From Alcanivorax sp. S71-1-4 (GTDB lineage Bacteria > Pseudomonadota > Gammaproteobacteria > Pseudomonadales > Alcanivoracaceae), in assembly GCF_009846755.1 (NCBI RefSeq), contig NZ_AQOR01000030.1, forward strand, positions 1 to 46,201: DNA of 46,201 bases, given 5' to 3'. Below are positions 8,474 through 17,425 of this stretch, in pieces. The stretch's first letter is position 1. The number at the start of each line of letters is the position of its first letter. The position numbers and the translations under genes are program-made. The notes under the pieces were generated by a model. It did no database searches. It saw only the letters and a list, made by a program, of their open reading frames with translations, and had not been told where the DNA came from.

Positions 8474-11182
8474 TCAGATCGAGAGGCCGCCGGCAGGCGT
8501 GACCTGATCGCGGCTGGTGTCATCCAGCTCTTCCTTCAAACGCTGTTGCAGCCGCTGGCACAGGTCCGGGTCGGTCACCGGGCCGCCGTCTTTCTGCGTG
8601 ATGAAGAACACGTCTTCCACCCGCTCGCCAAGCGTGGCGATGCGTGCATTCTGCAGCAGCAGGTCGAATTCCATGAACATGCGGCCGATGCGGGCCAGCA
8701 GGCCGGGGCGGTCCAGCGTCTGCACGTCCACGACAGTGCGGTCGTTGACGATGTCGTTGCTGATGATGACCTGCGTCGGCACGCGGAAATGCTTGTGCCG
8801 GCGCGGCATGCGCCGTTGCACGATGTTGCCGAACTGGCTCGGGTCACGCAGTGCCTGGGTCAGTGTCTCGCGGATGGCCTGCAGGCGCGGGTAGTCGTTG
8901 CCGATCGGCGTGCCGTGTTCGTCGAGCACGATGTATGTGTCGAGGCTGAAACTGTCTGCGGAGGTGATAATGCGCGCGTCCATGATGGTCAAGTTCAACT
9001 GGTCCAGCGCGTTCACCGTGGCGGCGAACAGGTTCTCGGTGTCCGGCGTGTAGACGAAGATCTGGGTGCCGCCTTCGTACTGGCCGCCACTGCTTTCGCG
9101 CACCAGCACCAGTGGCTCGTCCGGGTTGTCGCGGGTGAGCATGGCTTCGGTGTGCCAGGCGATGTCGCGGGCATTCTCGCGCAGGAAGTATTCGTCGCCG
9201 ATGCCGGACCACAACTTCTCGATGTTCTCCACCGGAATCTGTCGCTGTTCCAGCAGTTTCATGGCTTCATGGCGGGTGTCGTCGATCCAGTCCTGCTTGT
9301 CGATCGGGTTGTTCAGCCCACGCCGCAGGGCGCGCTTGGTTTCTGTGTAGAGCTGGCGCAGCAGTGAATCGCGCCAGGAGTTCCACAGCGCCGGGTTGGT
9401 GGCGTTGATGTCCGAGACGGTCAGCACATAGAGATAATCCAGATGCACCAGGTCGCCCACCTGACGGGCAAACTCCATCACCACGTCCGGGTCGGCGATG
9501 TCCTTGCGCTGTGCGGTCACCGACATGACCAGGTGGCTGCGTACCAGCCAGGCGACCAGCTTGGCATCCCAGTTGGTCAGGCCGTGGCGCTGGCAGAAGG
9601 CAATCGCATCGTCGGCACCCAGTTCGGAGTGGTCGCCGCCGCGGCCTTTGGCAATGTCGTGGTAGAGGCCGGCGATATACAGCAGCTCCGGTTTCGGCAG
9701 CCGGTAGAACACATCACAGGCGAGCGGGAATTTCTCGCGTGTTTCTTCATAGCGCAGGCGGCGCATGTTTTTCACCACCAGCAGGGTGTGCGCGTCCACC
9801 GTATAAATATGAAACAGGTCGTACTGCATCATGCCGATGATGCGGCCGAACTCGGGCAGGTAGCGGCCCAGGATACCGTAGCGCTTCATGCGCCGCAGTT
9901 GCGACCACAGCTTGTGTGGCGAGCGGATCAGCTGCATGAACAGCGCGGTGTGCTGCGGGTCGTTGCGGTAGGCGTCGTCGATCAGCCGGCGTTTGTCGAT
10001 GCAGTCACGCATGGTGGTGGCGCGCACGCCTTTCAGTTCCGGGTGCTGGGCCAGCACCACGAACATTTCCAGCAGGGCGGACGGGTGGTCGGTGAAGACG
10101 TTCTCGTGCGTGACTTCCAGGTAATCGTTGTGGATCTGGAAGCGGCGGTTCAGCGGGCGTACTTCGTGTGGCTTGTCCGCCTGCAGGATTGCCTCATCGA
10201 ACAGTTGCAGCAGCATCTCGTTGAGCACCGAGAGTGCCAGCGCCACGCGGTAGAACTCTTTCATGAACAGCTCCACCGCCAGGTTGGCGTTGGAGTCTTC
10301 ATGGCCGAGCAGGGCGGCGACCTGGCGCTGATAATCGAACAGCAGGCGGTTTTCGTTGCGGCCGCTGAGGGTGTGCAGTGCCCAGCGCACCTCGAACAGG
10401 AAATCCTCGCAGCGGCGCAGGGCGGCGTATTCCCGCTCGGTCAGGAAATCCAGTGCGACCAGTTTTTCCAGATTGCTGGCTTTGTCGCGCGGGTAGAAAT
10501 GCCGCTTTGCCACCCAGCCGACCATCTGCAGATCGCGCAGGCCGCCGGGCGCGTTCTTGATGTCCGGCTCCAGGTTGTATTCGGTGTCGTTGTGCTTGCG
10601 GTGGCGGCTGGTCTGTTCGTGCCACTTGGCGGCGAAGAATGCCGGGGTGGGCCAGATATGTTCCGGACCGGTGCGTTCGGCCAGTTGCTCACGCAGACGG
10701 TCGTCGCCGGCCAGGGTGCGCGATTCCATGACGTTGGTGGCGACGGTGATGTCGTCGCGCGCCAGCAGCAGGCATTCCTCCAGCGTGCGCACGCTGTGGC
10801 CGATTTCCAGGCCGGTGTCCCAGAGGAAGGCAATGAAGCTTTCCAGTTGGCCGCACAGCGACTGTGCCGGGCTGCCGTCCAGCAGGATCAGCAGGTCCAC
10901 GTCGGAGTGCGGGTGCAGTTCACCGCGCCCATAGCCGCCTACCGCCAGCAATGCCTGGCCTGGCTGGTCGGCCAGCCCGAACAGCTGCCAGGCAGCCTGC
11001 AGCACGCGGTCGACCAGCGCGGCGCGGCCGCGCACCAGCTCGCGGATCGGTGTGGCGGGGAAGGCCGCATCAAGCCGGGCCTGGCCGGCGGCCAGCAGTT
11101 CGCGGGCCTGTTTGCCGGGCACTTTGCTGCTGCGCAGGGCGGCCAGCGCCTCGGCCGGGGTGAAATCGGGTTCGAAGGTCAT
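8474..11182 (-). CDS. glnD: PII uridylyltransferase/uridylyl-removing enzyme
   Basis: GlnD senses glutamine and adds or removes UMP on PII proteins, steering glutamine synthetase and NtrBC. The ~902 residues show the full layout: an N-terminal nucleotidyltransferase domain with GGYGRGELHPHSDVDL near residues 82-97, a helical linker, an HD domain with YHDIAKGRGGDHSELG, and two C-terminal ACT domains (one around IFVYTPDTENLFAATV, one around DRPGLLARIGRMF) that bind glutamine. The ATG at 11182 is used. An in-frame GTG at 11203 is possible, but neither has a strong ribosome site. It follows map by 54 bp. Its presence ahead of dapC/D/E may couple nitrogen sensing and DAP synthesis through shared transcription (inference). 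Confidence 0.95.
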   Translation of the reverse strand: MTFEPDFTPAEALAALRSSKVPGKQARELLAAGQARLDAAFPATPIRELVRGRAALVDRVLQAAWQLFGLADQPGQALLAVGGYGRGELHPHSDVDLLILLDGSPAQSLCGQLESFIAFLWDTGLEIGHSVRTLEECLLLARDDITVATNVMESRTLAGDDRLREQLAERTGPEHIWPTPAFFAAKWHEQTSRHRKHNDTEYNLEPDIKNAPGGLRDLQMVGWVAKRHFYPRDKASNLEKLVALDFLTEREYAALRRCEDFLFEVRWALHTLSGRNENRLLFDYQRQVAALLGHEDSNANLAVELFMKEFYRVALALSVLNEMLLQLFDEAILQADKPHEVRPLNRRFQIHNDYLEVTHENVFTDHPSALLEMFVVLAQHPELKGVRATTMRDCIDKRRLIDDAYRNDPQHTALFMQLIRSPHKLWSQLRRMKRYGILGRYLPEFGRIIGMMQYDLFHIYTVDAHTLLVVKNMRRLRYEETREKFPLACDVFYRLPKPELLYIAGLYHDIAKGRGGDHSELGADDAIAFCQRHGLTNWDAKLVAWLVRSHLVMSVTAQRKDIADPDVVMEFARQVGDLVHLDYLYVLTVSDINATNPALWNSWRDSLLRQLYTETKRALRRGLNNPIDKQDWIDDTRHEAMKLLEQRQIPVENIEKLWSGIGDEYFLRENARDIAWHTEAMLTRDNPDEPLVLVRESSGGQYEGGTQIFVYTPDTENLFAATVNALDQLNLTIMDARIITSADSFSLDTYIVLDEHGTPIGNDYPRLQAIRETLTQALRDPSQFGNIVQRRMPRRHKHFRVPTQVIISNDIVNDRTVVDVQTLDRPGLLARIGRMFMEFDLLLQNARIATLGERVEDVFFITQKDGGPVTDPDLCQRLQQRLKEELDDTSRDQVTPAGGLSI

Positions 11183-11236
11183 GAAGTCGCTCTGGTTTGT
11201 CACGCAACGGTGTGGCCGCGCCGTCCGGTCCCGGGG

Positions 11237-12013
11237 TCAGCCCAGGTCAGTTTCTTCCCGGCGTCGGGTCAGCACATCGAAGCCATCACGGGTGACGGCA
11301 AGCGTGTGCTCCCACTGGGCGGACAGCTTGTGGTCCTTGGTCACCACCGTCCAGCCGTCCGGCAGCAGCTTGGTGTGCGGCTTGCCGGCGTTGATCATTG
11401 GCTCGATGGTGAACACCATGCCTTCTTCAAGAACCATGCCAGTGCCGGGCTTGCCATAGTGCAGCACCTGCGGCTCCTCGTGGAAGACCTTGCCGATGCC
11501 GTGGCCGCAGTACTCGCGCACCACCGAGAAGCGGTGTGATTCGGCGTGCTGCTGGATGGCGTGGCCGATATCGCCCAGGCGCACGCCCGGACGGACCATC
11601 TCGATGCCCTTCATCATGCACTCGCGGGTCACTTCCACCAGCCGCTGGGCCAGCACCGAGGGTTCCCCGACAAAGAACATCTTGCTGGTATCACCGTGCC
11701 AGCCGTCCTTGATGACGGTGACGTCGATATTGATGATGTCGCCTTTCTTCAGCACCTTCTTGTCATTCGGAATGCCGTGGCAGATGACGTGGTTGACCGA
11801 GGTGCAGACGGACTTCGGGAAGCCCCGGTAGCCAAGGCAGGCAGGGATCACCTGCTGGGTGTTCACCATATAGTCATGGCAGATGCGGTCCAGTTCCTCG
11901 GTGGTGACGCCGGGACGGACGTGCTGGCCGATCATGTCCAGCACTTCGCCTGCCAGGCGGCCAGCTTCGCGCATCTGCTCGATATCTTCCGGGGTTTTCA
12001 GGGTCACGGTCAT
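11237..12013 (-). CDS. map: Methionine aminopeptidase type I
   Basis: Map removes the initiator Met from nascent proteins. At 258 residues it is a classic type I enzyme, with all five metal ligands at the positions known from E. coli: Asp97 and Asp108 (NIDVTV...GDTSKMF), His171 (CGHGIGKVFHEEP), Glu204 (TIEPM) and Glu235 (WEHTLAV). His79 (ICHGIPN) is also in place. The start is fixed by family length. An AGGAG element lies about 15 bases upstream, unusually far, so initiation may be weak or structure-dependent. It is the first gene of the minus-strand operon and is divergent from rpsB, as in many gammaproteobacteria. Confidence 0.97.
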   Translation of the reverse strand: MTVTLKTPEDIEQMREAGRLAGEVLDMIGQHVRPGVTTEELDRICHDYMVNTQQVIPACLGYRGFPKSVCTSVNHVICHGIPNDKKVLKKGDIINIDVTVIKDGWHGDTSKMFFVGEPSVLAQRLVEVTRECMMKGIEMVRPGVRLGDIGHAIQQHAESHRFSVVREYCGHGIGKVFHEEPQVLHYGKPGTGMVLEEGMVFTIEPMINAGKPHTKLLPDGWTVVTKDHKLSAQWEHTLAVTRDGFDVLTRRREETDLG

Positions 12014-12096
12014 GATGCTGGGAAGAACTCCTGCTAGATCAGGGGGTTGGCCGGATGCTGTCGGGCCGGGTCAGTCAGGTTTCAGCGCCGCGCCGA

Positions 12097-12125
12097 TTGT
12101 TGCGCCCGCATGATCGTGGTATAAA
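12097..12125 (+). promoter_or_regulatory. Sigma-70 promoter of rpsB-tsf
   Basis: TTGTTG (12097-12102) and TATAAA (12120-12125) stand 17 bp apart, close to the sigma-70 optimum. The -10 is followed by a GC-rich discriminator, GCGCGCGCC, typical of stringently controlled ribosomal promoters. Transcription from about 12132 would give a leader of about 155 nt before rpsB. Confidence 0.65.
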
Positions 12126-12193
12126 GCGCGCGCCCTGGCCGGCCGCAGGGGTACGCATTGTACCCGCTGGGGGCGAGCCAAGGGAAATCCACA

Positions 12194-12278
12194 CATGTTC
12201 CGTCACATGGCCCTGGGTGCCCCCGCAATTCGTGGGGTTGGGTCATGAGGGAACATGGAGGCCCAACCCGAACCGGAG
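12194..12278 (+). promoter_or_regulatory. rpsB leader with pseudoknot-capable structure (likely S2 autoregulation)
   Basis: Two 8-bp helices interleave. CATGTTCC (12194-12201) pairs with GGAACATG (12250-12257), and GGGTTGGG (12235-12242) pairs with CCCAACCC (12262-12269), a pseudoknot topology. A competing hairpin (12221-12226 with 12232-12237) overlaps the second helix. The GGAG ribosome site (12275-12278) begins only six bases after the last paired base. In E. coli, ribosomal protein S2 is known to repress its own operon through the leader. The pairing is seen in the sequence, and the S2 role is inferred by homology. Confidence 0.7.
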
Positions 12279-12286
12279 AACATCAG

Positions 12287-13036
12287 ATGCCTAACGTCAC
12301 CATGCGCGACATGCTCAAGGCGGGCGTTCACTTTGGTCACCAGACCCGTTTCTGGAACCCGAAGATGAAGCCCTTCATTTTTGGCGCGCGCAACAAGATT
12401 CACATCGTCAACCTGGAAAAGACCCTGCCGCTGTTCACCGACGCCCTGACGTTCGTAAACAGACTGGCGTCCAGCAATAACAAGATTCTGTTCGTGGGCA
12501 CCAAGCGTGCCGCGCAGAAAGTGATTGCTGAAGAAGCCACCCGTTGCGGTATGCCGTATGTCGACCACCGCTGGCTCGGCGGCATGCTGACCAACTGGAA
12601 GACTATCCGCCAGTCGATCAAGCGCTACCGCGACCTGGAAGCCCAGGCTGCCGACGGCACCTTCGACAAGCTGACCAAGAAAGAAGCGCTGATGCGCCGC
12701 CGCGAGATGGACAAGCTGGAACGCTCCATCGGTGGTATCAAGGACATGGGCGGTCTGCCGGATGCCCTGTTCGTGATCGACGTGGACCACGAAGACATCG
12801 CCGTTCAGGAAGCTCGCAAGCTGGGCATCCCGGTGATCGCCGTGGTCGACACCAACAGCAACCCGGACGGTGTGGACTACATCATCCCGGGCAACGATGA
12901 CGCCATCCGCGCCATCCAGCTGTACGTGCAGGCGGTTGCCGACGCAATCCTCGAAGGCCGTGAATACGCGGCCACCCAGGCGCCGGGCGCCGCTGACAGC
13001 GACGGCTTCGTGGAAGTCGACGAAGCTGCCAGCTAA
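12287..13036 (+). CDS. rpsB: 30S ribosomal protein S2
   Basis: S2 is a structural protein of the small ribosomal subunit, on the back of the 30S head-body junction. The 249 residues begin [20 protein letters not shown], the family signature, and include [37 protein letters not shown] and a C-terminal region with an acidic tail. The ATG at 12287 was chosen because a GGAG ribosome site lies eight bases upstream and it matches the family start. Longer in-frame extensions into the leader are spurious. It is cotranscribed with tsf. Confidence 0.98.
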   Translation: MPNVTMRDMLKAGVHFGHQTRFWNPKMKPFIFGARNKIHIVNLEKTLPLFTDALTFVNRLASSNNKILFVGTKRAAQKVIAEEATRCGMPYVDHRWLGGMLTNWKTIRQSIKRYRDLEAQAADGTFDKLTKKEALMRRREMDKLERSIGGIKDMGGLPDALFVIDVDHEDIAVQEARKLGIPVIAVVDTNSNPDGVDYIIPGNDDAIRAIQLYVQAVADAILEGREYAATQAPGAADSDGFVEVDEAAS

Positions 13037-13042
13037 GCACGT

Positions 13043-13091
13043 CCCCGCCTGAACGCGGGGCCCGTGAACACGGTGCCCCGCATTCAATTTT
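13043..13091 (+). terminator. Alternative hairpins between rpsB and tsf (possible attenuator)
   Basis: GCGGGG at 13055-13060 can pair with CCCCGC just upstream (13043-13048) or with an identical CCCCGC downstream (13076-13081), but not both. The downstream version is extended by CCGTG/CACGG (13062-13066 with 13069-13073) and is followed by the T-rich bases 13087-13091, giving a terminator-like hairpin. This arrangement could set the ratio of S2 to EF-Ts or allow conditional termination. The pairing is seen. Regulation is inferred. Confidence 0.5.
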
Positions 13092-13093
13092 CC

Positions 13094-13131
13094 GATCCGG
13101 CCGGCCCGTGCCGTATCCGGCCGACCGGATC
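13094..13131. repeat. Inverted repeat just upstream of tsf
   Basis: GATCCGG (13094-13100) faces CCGGATC (13125-13131), with more GC-rich complementarity inside. It ends 21 bases before the tsf ATG. It may form an mRNA hairpin affecting tsf translation or processing of the rpsB-tsf transcript. Confidence 0.45.
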
Positions 13132-13152
13132 CGCTGACTATGAGGTTGGATC

Positions 13153-14034
13153 ATGGCTGCTGTAACAGCTGCGCTGGTAAAAGAACTGCGTGAACGCACT
13201 GGCCTCGGCATGATGGAGTGCAAAAAGGCACTGGTCGAAGCCGAGGGCGATATCGAACGGGCCATTGATGACCTGCGTAAATCAGGTCAGGCCAAGGCCG
13301 CCAAGAAAGCCGGCCGTACCGCCGCTGAAGGCACCGTGGCCGTGGCGATCTCCGCCGACGGCAAGACCGGTGTGCTGGTGGAAATCAACTCCGAAACCGA
13401 TTTCGTCGCCCGCGACGACAACTTCCTGACCTTCGCCGGCAAAGTGGCCGACGCCGCGCTGGCGGCTGAAGAAGCGGACGTGGCCGGTATCGCCGCACTG
13501 CAACTGGCGGACGGCAGCACCGTTGAAACCGCCCGTGAAGCGCTGATCCAGAAAATCGGCGAGAACATCCAGGTGCGTCGTGCCGCCGTGCTGAAAAGCA
13601 GCGGCCGCGTGGGTGCCTATGTGCACGGTGGCAAGATCGGTGTGCTGGTCGACCTGACCGGTGGCGATGAAGCGCTGGGCAAGGATGTGGCCATGCACGT
13701 CGCGGCCGTGGCGCCGAGCGTGGTGCGCCCGGAAGAACTGCCGGAAGCCGAGCTGGAGCGCGAAAAGAGCATCATTCGTGCGCAGCCGGACATGGCAGGC
13801 AAGCCGGAAGAGATCGTTGAGAAAATGGTCGGTGGCCGCATCCAGAAATTCCTCAAAGAGGTGAGCCTGGTCGAGCAGCCGTTCGTCAAGAACCCGGAGG
13901 TCACCGTTGGCAAGCTGGCAAAAGCCGGCGGTGCTGACATCGTGTCTTTCGTGCGTCTGGTAGTGGGCGAAGGCATCGAGAAGGAAGAAACCGATTTCGC
14001 TGCTGAGGTCATGGCTCAGGTCAACAAGAGCTGA
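13153..14034 (+). CDS. tsf: Elongation factor Ts
   Basis: EF-Ts exchanges GDP for GTP on EF-Tu. The 293 residues contain the N-terminal domain signature [16 protein letters not shown] (residues ~13-28), the core motif [12 protein letters not shown] with the TDFVA element that contacts EF-Tu near residue 80, and the later [11 protein letters not shown] and [21 protein letters not shown] segments. Length matches the proteobacterial family (about 283-290). The ATG has a weak AGG-type ribosome site. It follows rpsB after 116 bp of structured spacer and ends at a strong terminator. Confidence 0.98.
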   Translation: MAAVTAALVKELRERTGLGMMECKKALVEAEGDIERAIDDLRKSGQAKAAKKAGRTAAEGTVAVAISADGKTGVLVEINSETDFVARDDNFLTFAGKVADAALAAEEADVAGIAALQLADGSTVETAREALIQKIGENIQVRRAAVLKSSGRVGAYVHGGKIGVLVDLTGGDEALGKDVAMHVAAVAPSVVRPEELPEAELEREKSIIRAQPDMAGKPEEIVEKMVGGRIQKFLKEVSLVEQPFVKNPEVTVGKLAKAGGADIVSFVRLVVGEGIEKEETDFAAEVMAQVNKS

Positions 14035-14057
14035 TTTCTGCAGTGCATTTCGCAAAG

Positions 14058-14088
14058 CGCCTTGCCGGTCTGCCGGCGAGGCGTTTTT
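14058..14088 (+). terminator. Intrinsic terminator after tsf
   Basis: An 11-bp stem (14058-14068 with 14073-14083, one G-T pair) with a 4-nt loop is followed by five T residues. It lies 23 bases after the tsf stop codon and should end the rpsB-tsf transcript, so pyrH needs its own promoter in 14089-14286. I could not identify that promoter with confidence. Confidence 0.9.
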
Positions 14089-14286
14089 GTACCTGCCACC
14101 CGGGCGTGTGTGCCGGGCAGGCATGGCACTGTGTGCCGCAATGGCGCATTATTCACCGCGATGCAACAGGCGGTGACCAGGCTCGGGGCAAAACCGGTGA
14201 ACAATCCCGGTGTGACGTGGTCCGAGCGGCATCCCGATGACAGATGGTTCAGGCCCTGAATGATGAAGAGCGGTGGAGAATCTGAC

Positions 14287-15039
14287 ATGTCCAGTACAAG
14301 CAAAGACCGGTCGCCGCGTTACAAGCGCATCCTGCTGAAACTCAGTGGCGAGGCGCTGGCGGGCAATGAAGGCTTCGGTATAGATCCGGCGGTGCTGGAC
14401 GCCATGTCGCTGGAGATCGGCCAACTGGTGGGTATCGGTGTCCAGGTAGGCCTGGTGATTGGCGGTGGCAACCTGTTCCGTGGTGCGGCACTGCAGACCG
14501 CCGGTCTGGACCGGGTCGCCGGTGACCACATGGGCATGCTGGCGACAGTGATGAATGGCCTGGCGCTGCGTGACGCGCTGGAGCGCTCCAACATCCGTAC
14601 CCGGCTGATGTCCGCGATCCCGATGAGTGGTGTGGTCGAGCATTACGATCACCGTAACGCGATCCGCTATCTGAAGAACGGTGAGGTGGTGATTTTCTGT
14701 GCCGGCACCGGTAACCCCTTCTTTACCACCGATTCCGCTGCCTGCCTGCGCGGTATCGAGATCAACGCCGACGTGGTGCTCAAGGCCACCAAGGTGGACG
14801 GTGTCTACGACAGTGACCCGGTGAAAAACCCGAACGCAATCAAGTATGATCGCCTGACCTATGACGATGTGCTGGCCAGCAAACTGGGCGTGATGGACCT
14901 GACCGCCATCTGCCTGTGCCAGGACCACAACATGCCGCTGCGGGTGTTCAACATGAACAAGCAGGGCGCGCTGCTGAACCTGATGCTCGGTGGCAGCGAA
15001 GGGACGCTGGTGGAAGCCGGCCGTACCGAAAGCGCATGA
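14287..15039 (+). CDS. pyrH: UMP kinase
   Basis: PyrH phosphorylates UMP to UDP in pyrimidine nucleotide synthesis. It is a homohexamer of the amino acid kinase fold, unrelated to eukaryotic UMP kinases. The 250 residues show the phosphate-binding start [40 protein letters not shown], the [16 protein letters not shown] loop and the C-terminal [16 protein letters not shown]. The ATG at 14287 is preferred because GGTGGAGA precedes it. An ATG nine codons upstream has no such site. It is followed by frr, a near-universal pairing. Confidence 0.97.
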   Translation: MSSTSKDRSPRYKRILLKLSGEALAGNEGFGIDPAVLDAMSLEIGQLVGIGVQVGLVIGGGNLFRGAALQTAGLDRVAGDHMGMLATVMNGLALRDALERSNIRTRLMSAIPMSGVVEHYDHRNAIRYLKNGEVVIFCAGTGNPFFTTDSAACLRGIEINADVVLKATKVDGVYDSDPVKNPNAIKYDRLTYDDVLASKLGVMDLTAICLCQDHNMPLRVFNMNKQGALLNLMLGGSEGTLVEAGRTESA

Positions 15040-15060
15040 AGGGCCGCCTGCGGGCGGCAA

Positions 15061-15084
15061 AAAAAGCCCCGCTCCGGGGTTTTT
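15061..15084. terminator. Terminator-like hairpin between pyrH and frr
   Basis: CCCCG (15067-15071) pairs with CGGGG (15075-15079) around a 3-nt loop, with seven A residues before it and five T residues after. The form suits partial termination in both directions. It lies 22 bases past the pyrH stop codon and 33 before the frr start, so it may reduce frr expression relative to pyrH. Confidence 0.7.
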
Positions 15085-15112
15085 CAACATCAGAACAAGC
15101 GAGGAATGCACG

Positions 15113-15670
15113 GTGATCGACGATATCAAGAAAGATGCCGAAAGCCGCATGAAGAAAAGCCTTGAGGCGCTGGAAACGGCCCTCAAGCGCGTGCGCACCG
15201 GGCGTGCCCACCCGAGCCTGCTGGACACCATCAGCGTGCCCTATTACGGCTCGGACACGCCGCTGTCGCAACTGGCCAATATCTCGGTGGAAGAAGGCCG
15301 CACCCTGCTGGTGTCGCCGTTCGACAAGCAGCTGGTGCCGGAGATCGAGCGCGCCATCCTGAAATCCGACCTGGGCCTGAACCCGTCCACCGCCGGCACG
15401 GTGATCCGGCTGCCCTTGCCGCCGCTGACCGAGGAAACCCGGCGTGATCTGGTGAAAGTGGTGCGCGGTGAAGGCGAGCAGGCCAAGGTGTCGATCCGTA
15501 ACATCCGCCGCGACGCCAACGGTGACCTCAAGGACCTGCTCAAAGAGAAGGAAGTCTCCGAGGACGACGCGCGCCGGGGCGAGGAAGCGATCCAGCAACT
15601 CACCGACCGCATGGTGGGTGAAGTGGACAAGCTGCTGAAGACCAAAGAAGAAGACTTGATGTCGATGTAA
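15113..15670 (+). CDS. frr: Ribosome recycling factor
   Basis: RRF, with EF-G, splits post-termination ribosomes. The GTG at 15113 is chosen because it gives exactly 185 residues, the E. coli length, begins in register with the family N-terminus ([12 protein letters not shown]), and has a GAGGAA ribosome site seven bases upstream. Conserved parts include the domain I helix with [15 protein letters not shown] and the [19 protein letters not shown] hinge region, and it ends with a long basic-acidic helix. A GTG start is unusual among its neighbours but well supported. Confidence 0.96.
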   Translation: MIDDIKKDAESRMKKSLEALETALKRVRTGRAHPSLLDTISVPYYGSDTPLSQLANISVEEGRTLLVSPFDKQLVPEIERAILKSDLGLNPSTAGTVIRLPLPPLTEETRRDLVKVVRGEGEQAKVSIRNIRRDANGDLKDLLKEKEVSEDDARRGEEAIQQLTDRMVGEVDKLLKTKEEDLMSM

Positions 15671-15758
15671 CCTGCCGCCGGCGGCGCCGAACGGGCCGGG
15701 GCAACCCGGTGCGGCGGAGTCCGCCCCGGTGCAGGCTGTCGACAGACATCGGTACTTG

Positions 15759-15787
15759 CCGGGCTGCAGTCAGCCCGGTTTTGTTTA
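15759..15787 (+). terminator. Intrinsic terminator after frr
   Basis: A perfect 8-bp stem (15759-15766 with 15771-15778) with a 4-nt loop is followed by TTTTGTTT. It lies 88 bases past the frr stop and only 25 bases before uppS. Either uppS is transcribed from a promoter inside 15671-15758 with read-through, or the terminator is leaky. Confidence 0.8.
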
Positions 15788-15812
15788 GGGCCTGTGAGAT
15801 TGCAGGGCCAGG

Positions 15813-16607
15813 ATGAGCACCATGCAGGACAACCGATCAAAGGCCCCGGACATTGATTCCGTGAAGGCGTCCGGCGTACCGCGCCACGTGGCGATCATCA
15901 TGGACGGCAACAATCGCTGGGCGCGCCGCCGCGGGCTGCCCGGGCACGAAGGGCATCGTGCCGGTGAAAGAGCGGTGCAATCGGTGATCAGCGGCTGCGC
16001 CCGCCGGGGGGTGGAGGTGCTGACCCTGTTCGCCTTCAGTTCCGAAAACTGGCGCCGCCCGGAAGACGAGGTGCGGCAGCTGATGAGCCTGTTCCTCGAG
16101 GCCCTGGGCGACCGGGTCCGCGAACTGCACGAACACCGCATCCGCCTGCGCTTCATTGGTGAGCGCAGTGCGTTCAGCACGCCACTGCAACAGGGCATGG
16201 CCGCCGCTGAGCAACTTACCGCTGACAATAAAGGCATGGTGCTGGCCATCGCGGTCAACTACGGTGGCCAGTGGGATGTCACCCAGGCCGCCCGGCGTCT
16301 GGCGGAAGACGTGGCCGCCGGCCGCCGGCAGGCGGCGGATATCGACGAACCTGCTGTCCAGGCCTATCTGGCGCTGGGGGACCTGCCGCCACCGGATCTG
16401 CTGATCCGCACGGGCGGCGAATGCCGCCTGAGCAATTTCCTGCTCTGGCAGGCGGCCTATAGCGAGCTGTTCTTCAGCCCGTTGCTGTGGCCGGATTTCA
16501 ATGAACAGGCGCTGGCCGAGGCCTTGCAGGACTATGCGGGCCGGCAACGCCGTTTCGGCCGCAGTGGCGAACAGGTGGCCGGCCCGGACGAGGACACAAC
16601 ATGCTGA
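15813..16607 (+). CDS. uppS: Undecaprenyl diphosphate synthase (cis-prenyltransferase)
   Basis: UppS adds eight isopentenyl units to farnesyl diphosphate in cis, making the C55 lipid carrier for peptidoglycan and O-antigen. The 264 residues show the pyrophosphate-binding HVAIIMDGNNRWARR (catalytic Asp31), GHRAGERAV, TLFAFSSENWRRP, and the C-terminal PDLLIRTGGECRLSNFLLWQ and YSELFF blocks. The ATG at 15813 or one three codons on could be used. The second has an AGGA eight bases before it. It overlaps cdsA by 7 bp. The order uppS-cdsA-dxr matches pseudomonads and not E. coli. Confidence 0.96.
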   Translation: MSTMQDNRSKAPDIDSVKASGVPRHVAIIMDGNNRWARRRGLPGHEGHRAGERAVQSVISGCARRGVEVLTLFAFSSENWRRPEDEVRQLMSLFLEALGDRVRELHEHRIRLRFIGERSAFSTPLQQGMAAAEQLTADNKGMVLAIAVNYGGQWDVTQAARRLAEDVAAGRRQAADIDEPAVQAYLALGDLPPPDLLIRTGGECRLSNFLLWQAAYSELFFSPLLWPDFNEQALAEALQDYAGRQRRFGRSGEQVAGPDEDTTC

Positions 16608-17422
16608 AATTGCGGGTTATCACCGCACTGATACTGCTGCCCATCGTGCTGGGCGCAGTGTTCCTGCTCGACCGGGCCGCGTTTGCCCTGGTGGCGGGTG
16701 CGTTCTTCCTTGCCGCCGGCTGGGAATGGTCGGCGCTGATCGGCCGCCTGACCCTGCCACTGCGGGTGCTGTGGGTGGTGTCGCTGGCGGCCCTGATGGC
16801 GCTGGCGGAATGGGCCCAGCCGTTGTGGCTGTACGCCTGGATGCCGCTGTGGTGGCTGCTGGCACTGGGGCTGGTGGTGACTTTCCCGGCCACGGCGGGC
16901 GCCTGGGCGCGGGCACCGATCATGGTGCTGATGGGTTACCTGCTGCTGGTGCCGTCCTGGGCGGCGGTGGTGCATGTCCAGAGTATTGGCGCGCTGGGCC
17001 TGGCCGGGCCCTGGGCGCTGCTGTACCTGCTGGTGTGGGTCTGGGCGGCGGACACCGGCGCCTATTTTGCCGGCCGGGCGCTCGGCCGCCACAAGCTGGC
17101 GCCCAGGGTCAGCCCCGGCAAGACGGTGGAAGGGCTGGTGGGCGGCCTGTTGCTGGCGCTGGCGGTGGCCGCCATCGTGCCGCACCTGTTCCCGGTTACC
17201 GGCACGCTCTACAAGGTGCTGCTGGTGGCGGGCCTGACCGTATTGGCTTCGGTGCTGGGCGACCTGTTCGAGAGCATGGTCAAGCGCCAGCGCGGGGTGA
17301 AGGACAGCGGCACCATGCTGCCGGGCCATGGCGGCATGCTGGACCGCATCGACAGTGTCACCGCAGCACTGCCCGTGGCGCTGGCGGCCCTGACCTGGGC
17401 GGACCTGCCCGGAGGGCTGTAA
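16601..17422 (+). CDS. cdsA: Phosphatidate cytidylyltransferase
   Basis: CdsA makes CDP-diacylglycerol from phosphatidic acid and CTP, the branch point of phospholipid synthesis. The 273-residue integral membrane protein has about seven to eight hydrophobic segments. The signature lies at the C-terminal side: WAADTGAYFAGRALGRHKLA, SPGKTVEGLVGG, then GDLFESMVKRQRGVKDSG and LPGHGGMLDRIDS, which carry the metal-binding Asp residues. It starts inside the end of uppS and stops 3 bp before dxr, so translation is probably coupled. Confidence 0.96.
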   Translation: MLKLRVITALILLPIVLGAVFLLDRAAFALVAGAFFLAAGWEWSALIGRLTLPLRVLWVVSLAALMALAEWAQPLWLYAWMPLWWLLALGLVVTFPATAGAWARAPIMVLMGYLLLVPSWAAVVHVQSIGALGLAGPWALLYLLVWVWAADTGAYFAGRALGRHKLAPRVSPGKTVEGLVGGLLLALAVAAIVPHLFPVTGTLYKVLLVAGLTVLASVLGDLFESMVKRQRGVKDSGTMLPGHGGMLDRIDSVTAALPVALAALTWADLPGGL

Positions 17423-17425
17423 CCC

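Noticed and set aside
9443-11539. Long plus-strand frame opposite glnD and map
   Set aside because: It is an antisense shadow of two confident genes, without domains or a ribosome site.
12158-12286. Longer N-terminus for S2 through the leader
   Set aside because: The extension has no family match and would run through the structured leader. The ATG at 12287 has the proper ribosome site.
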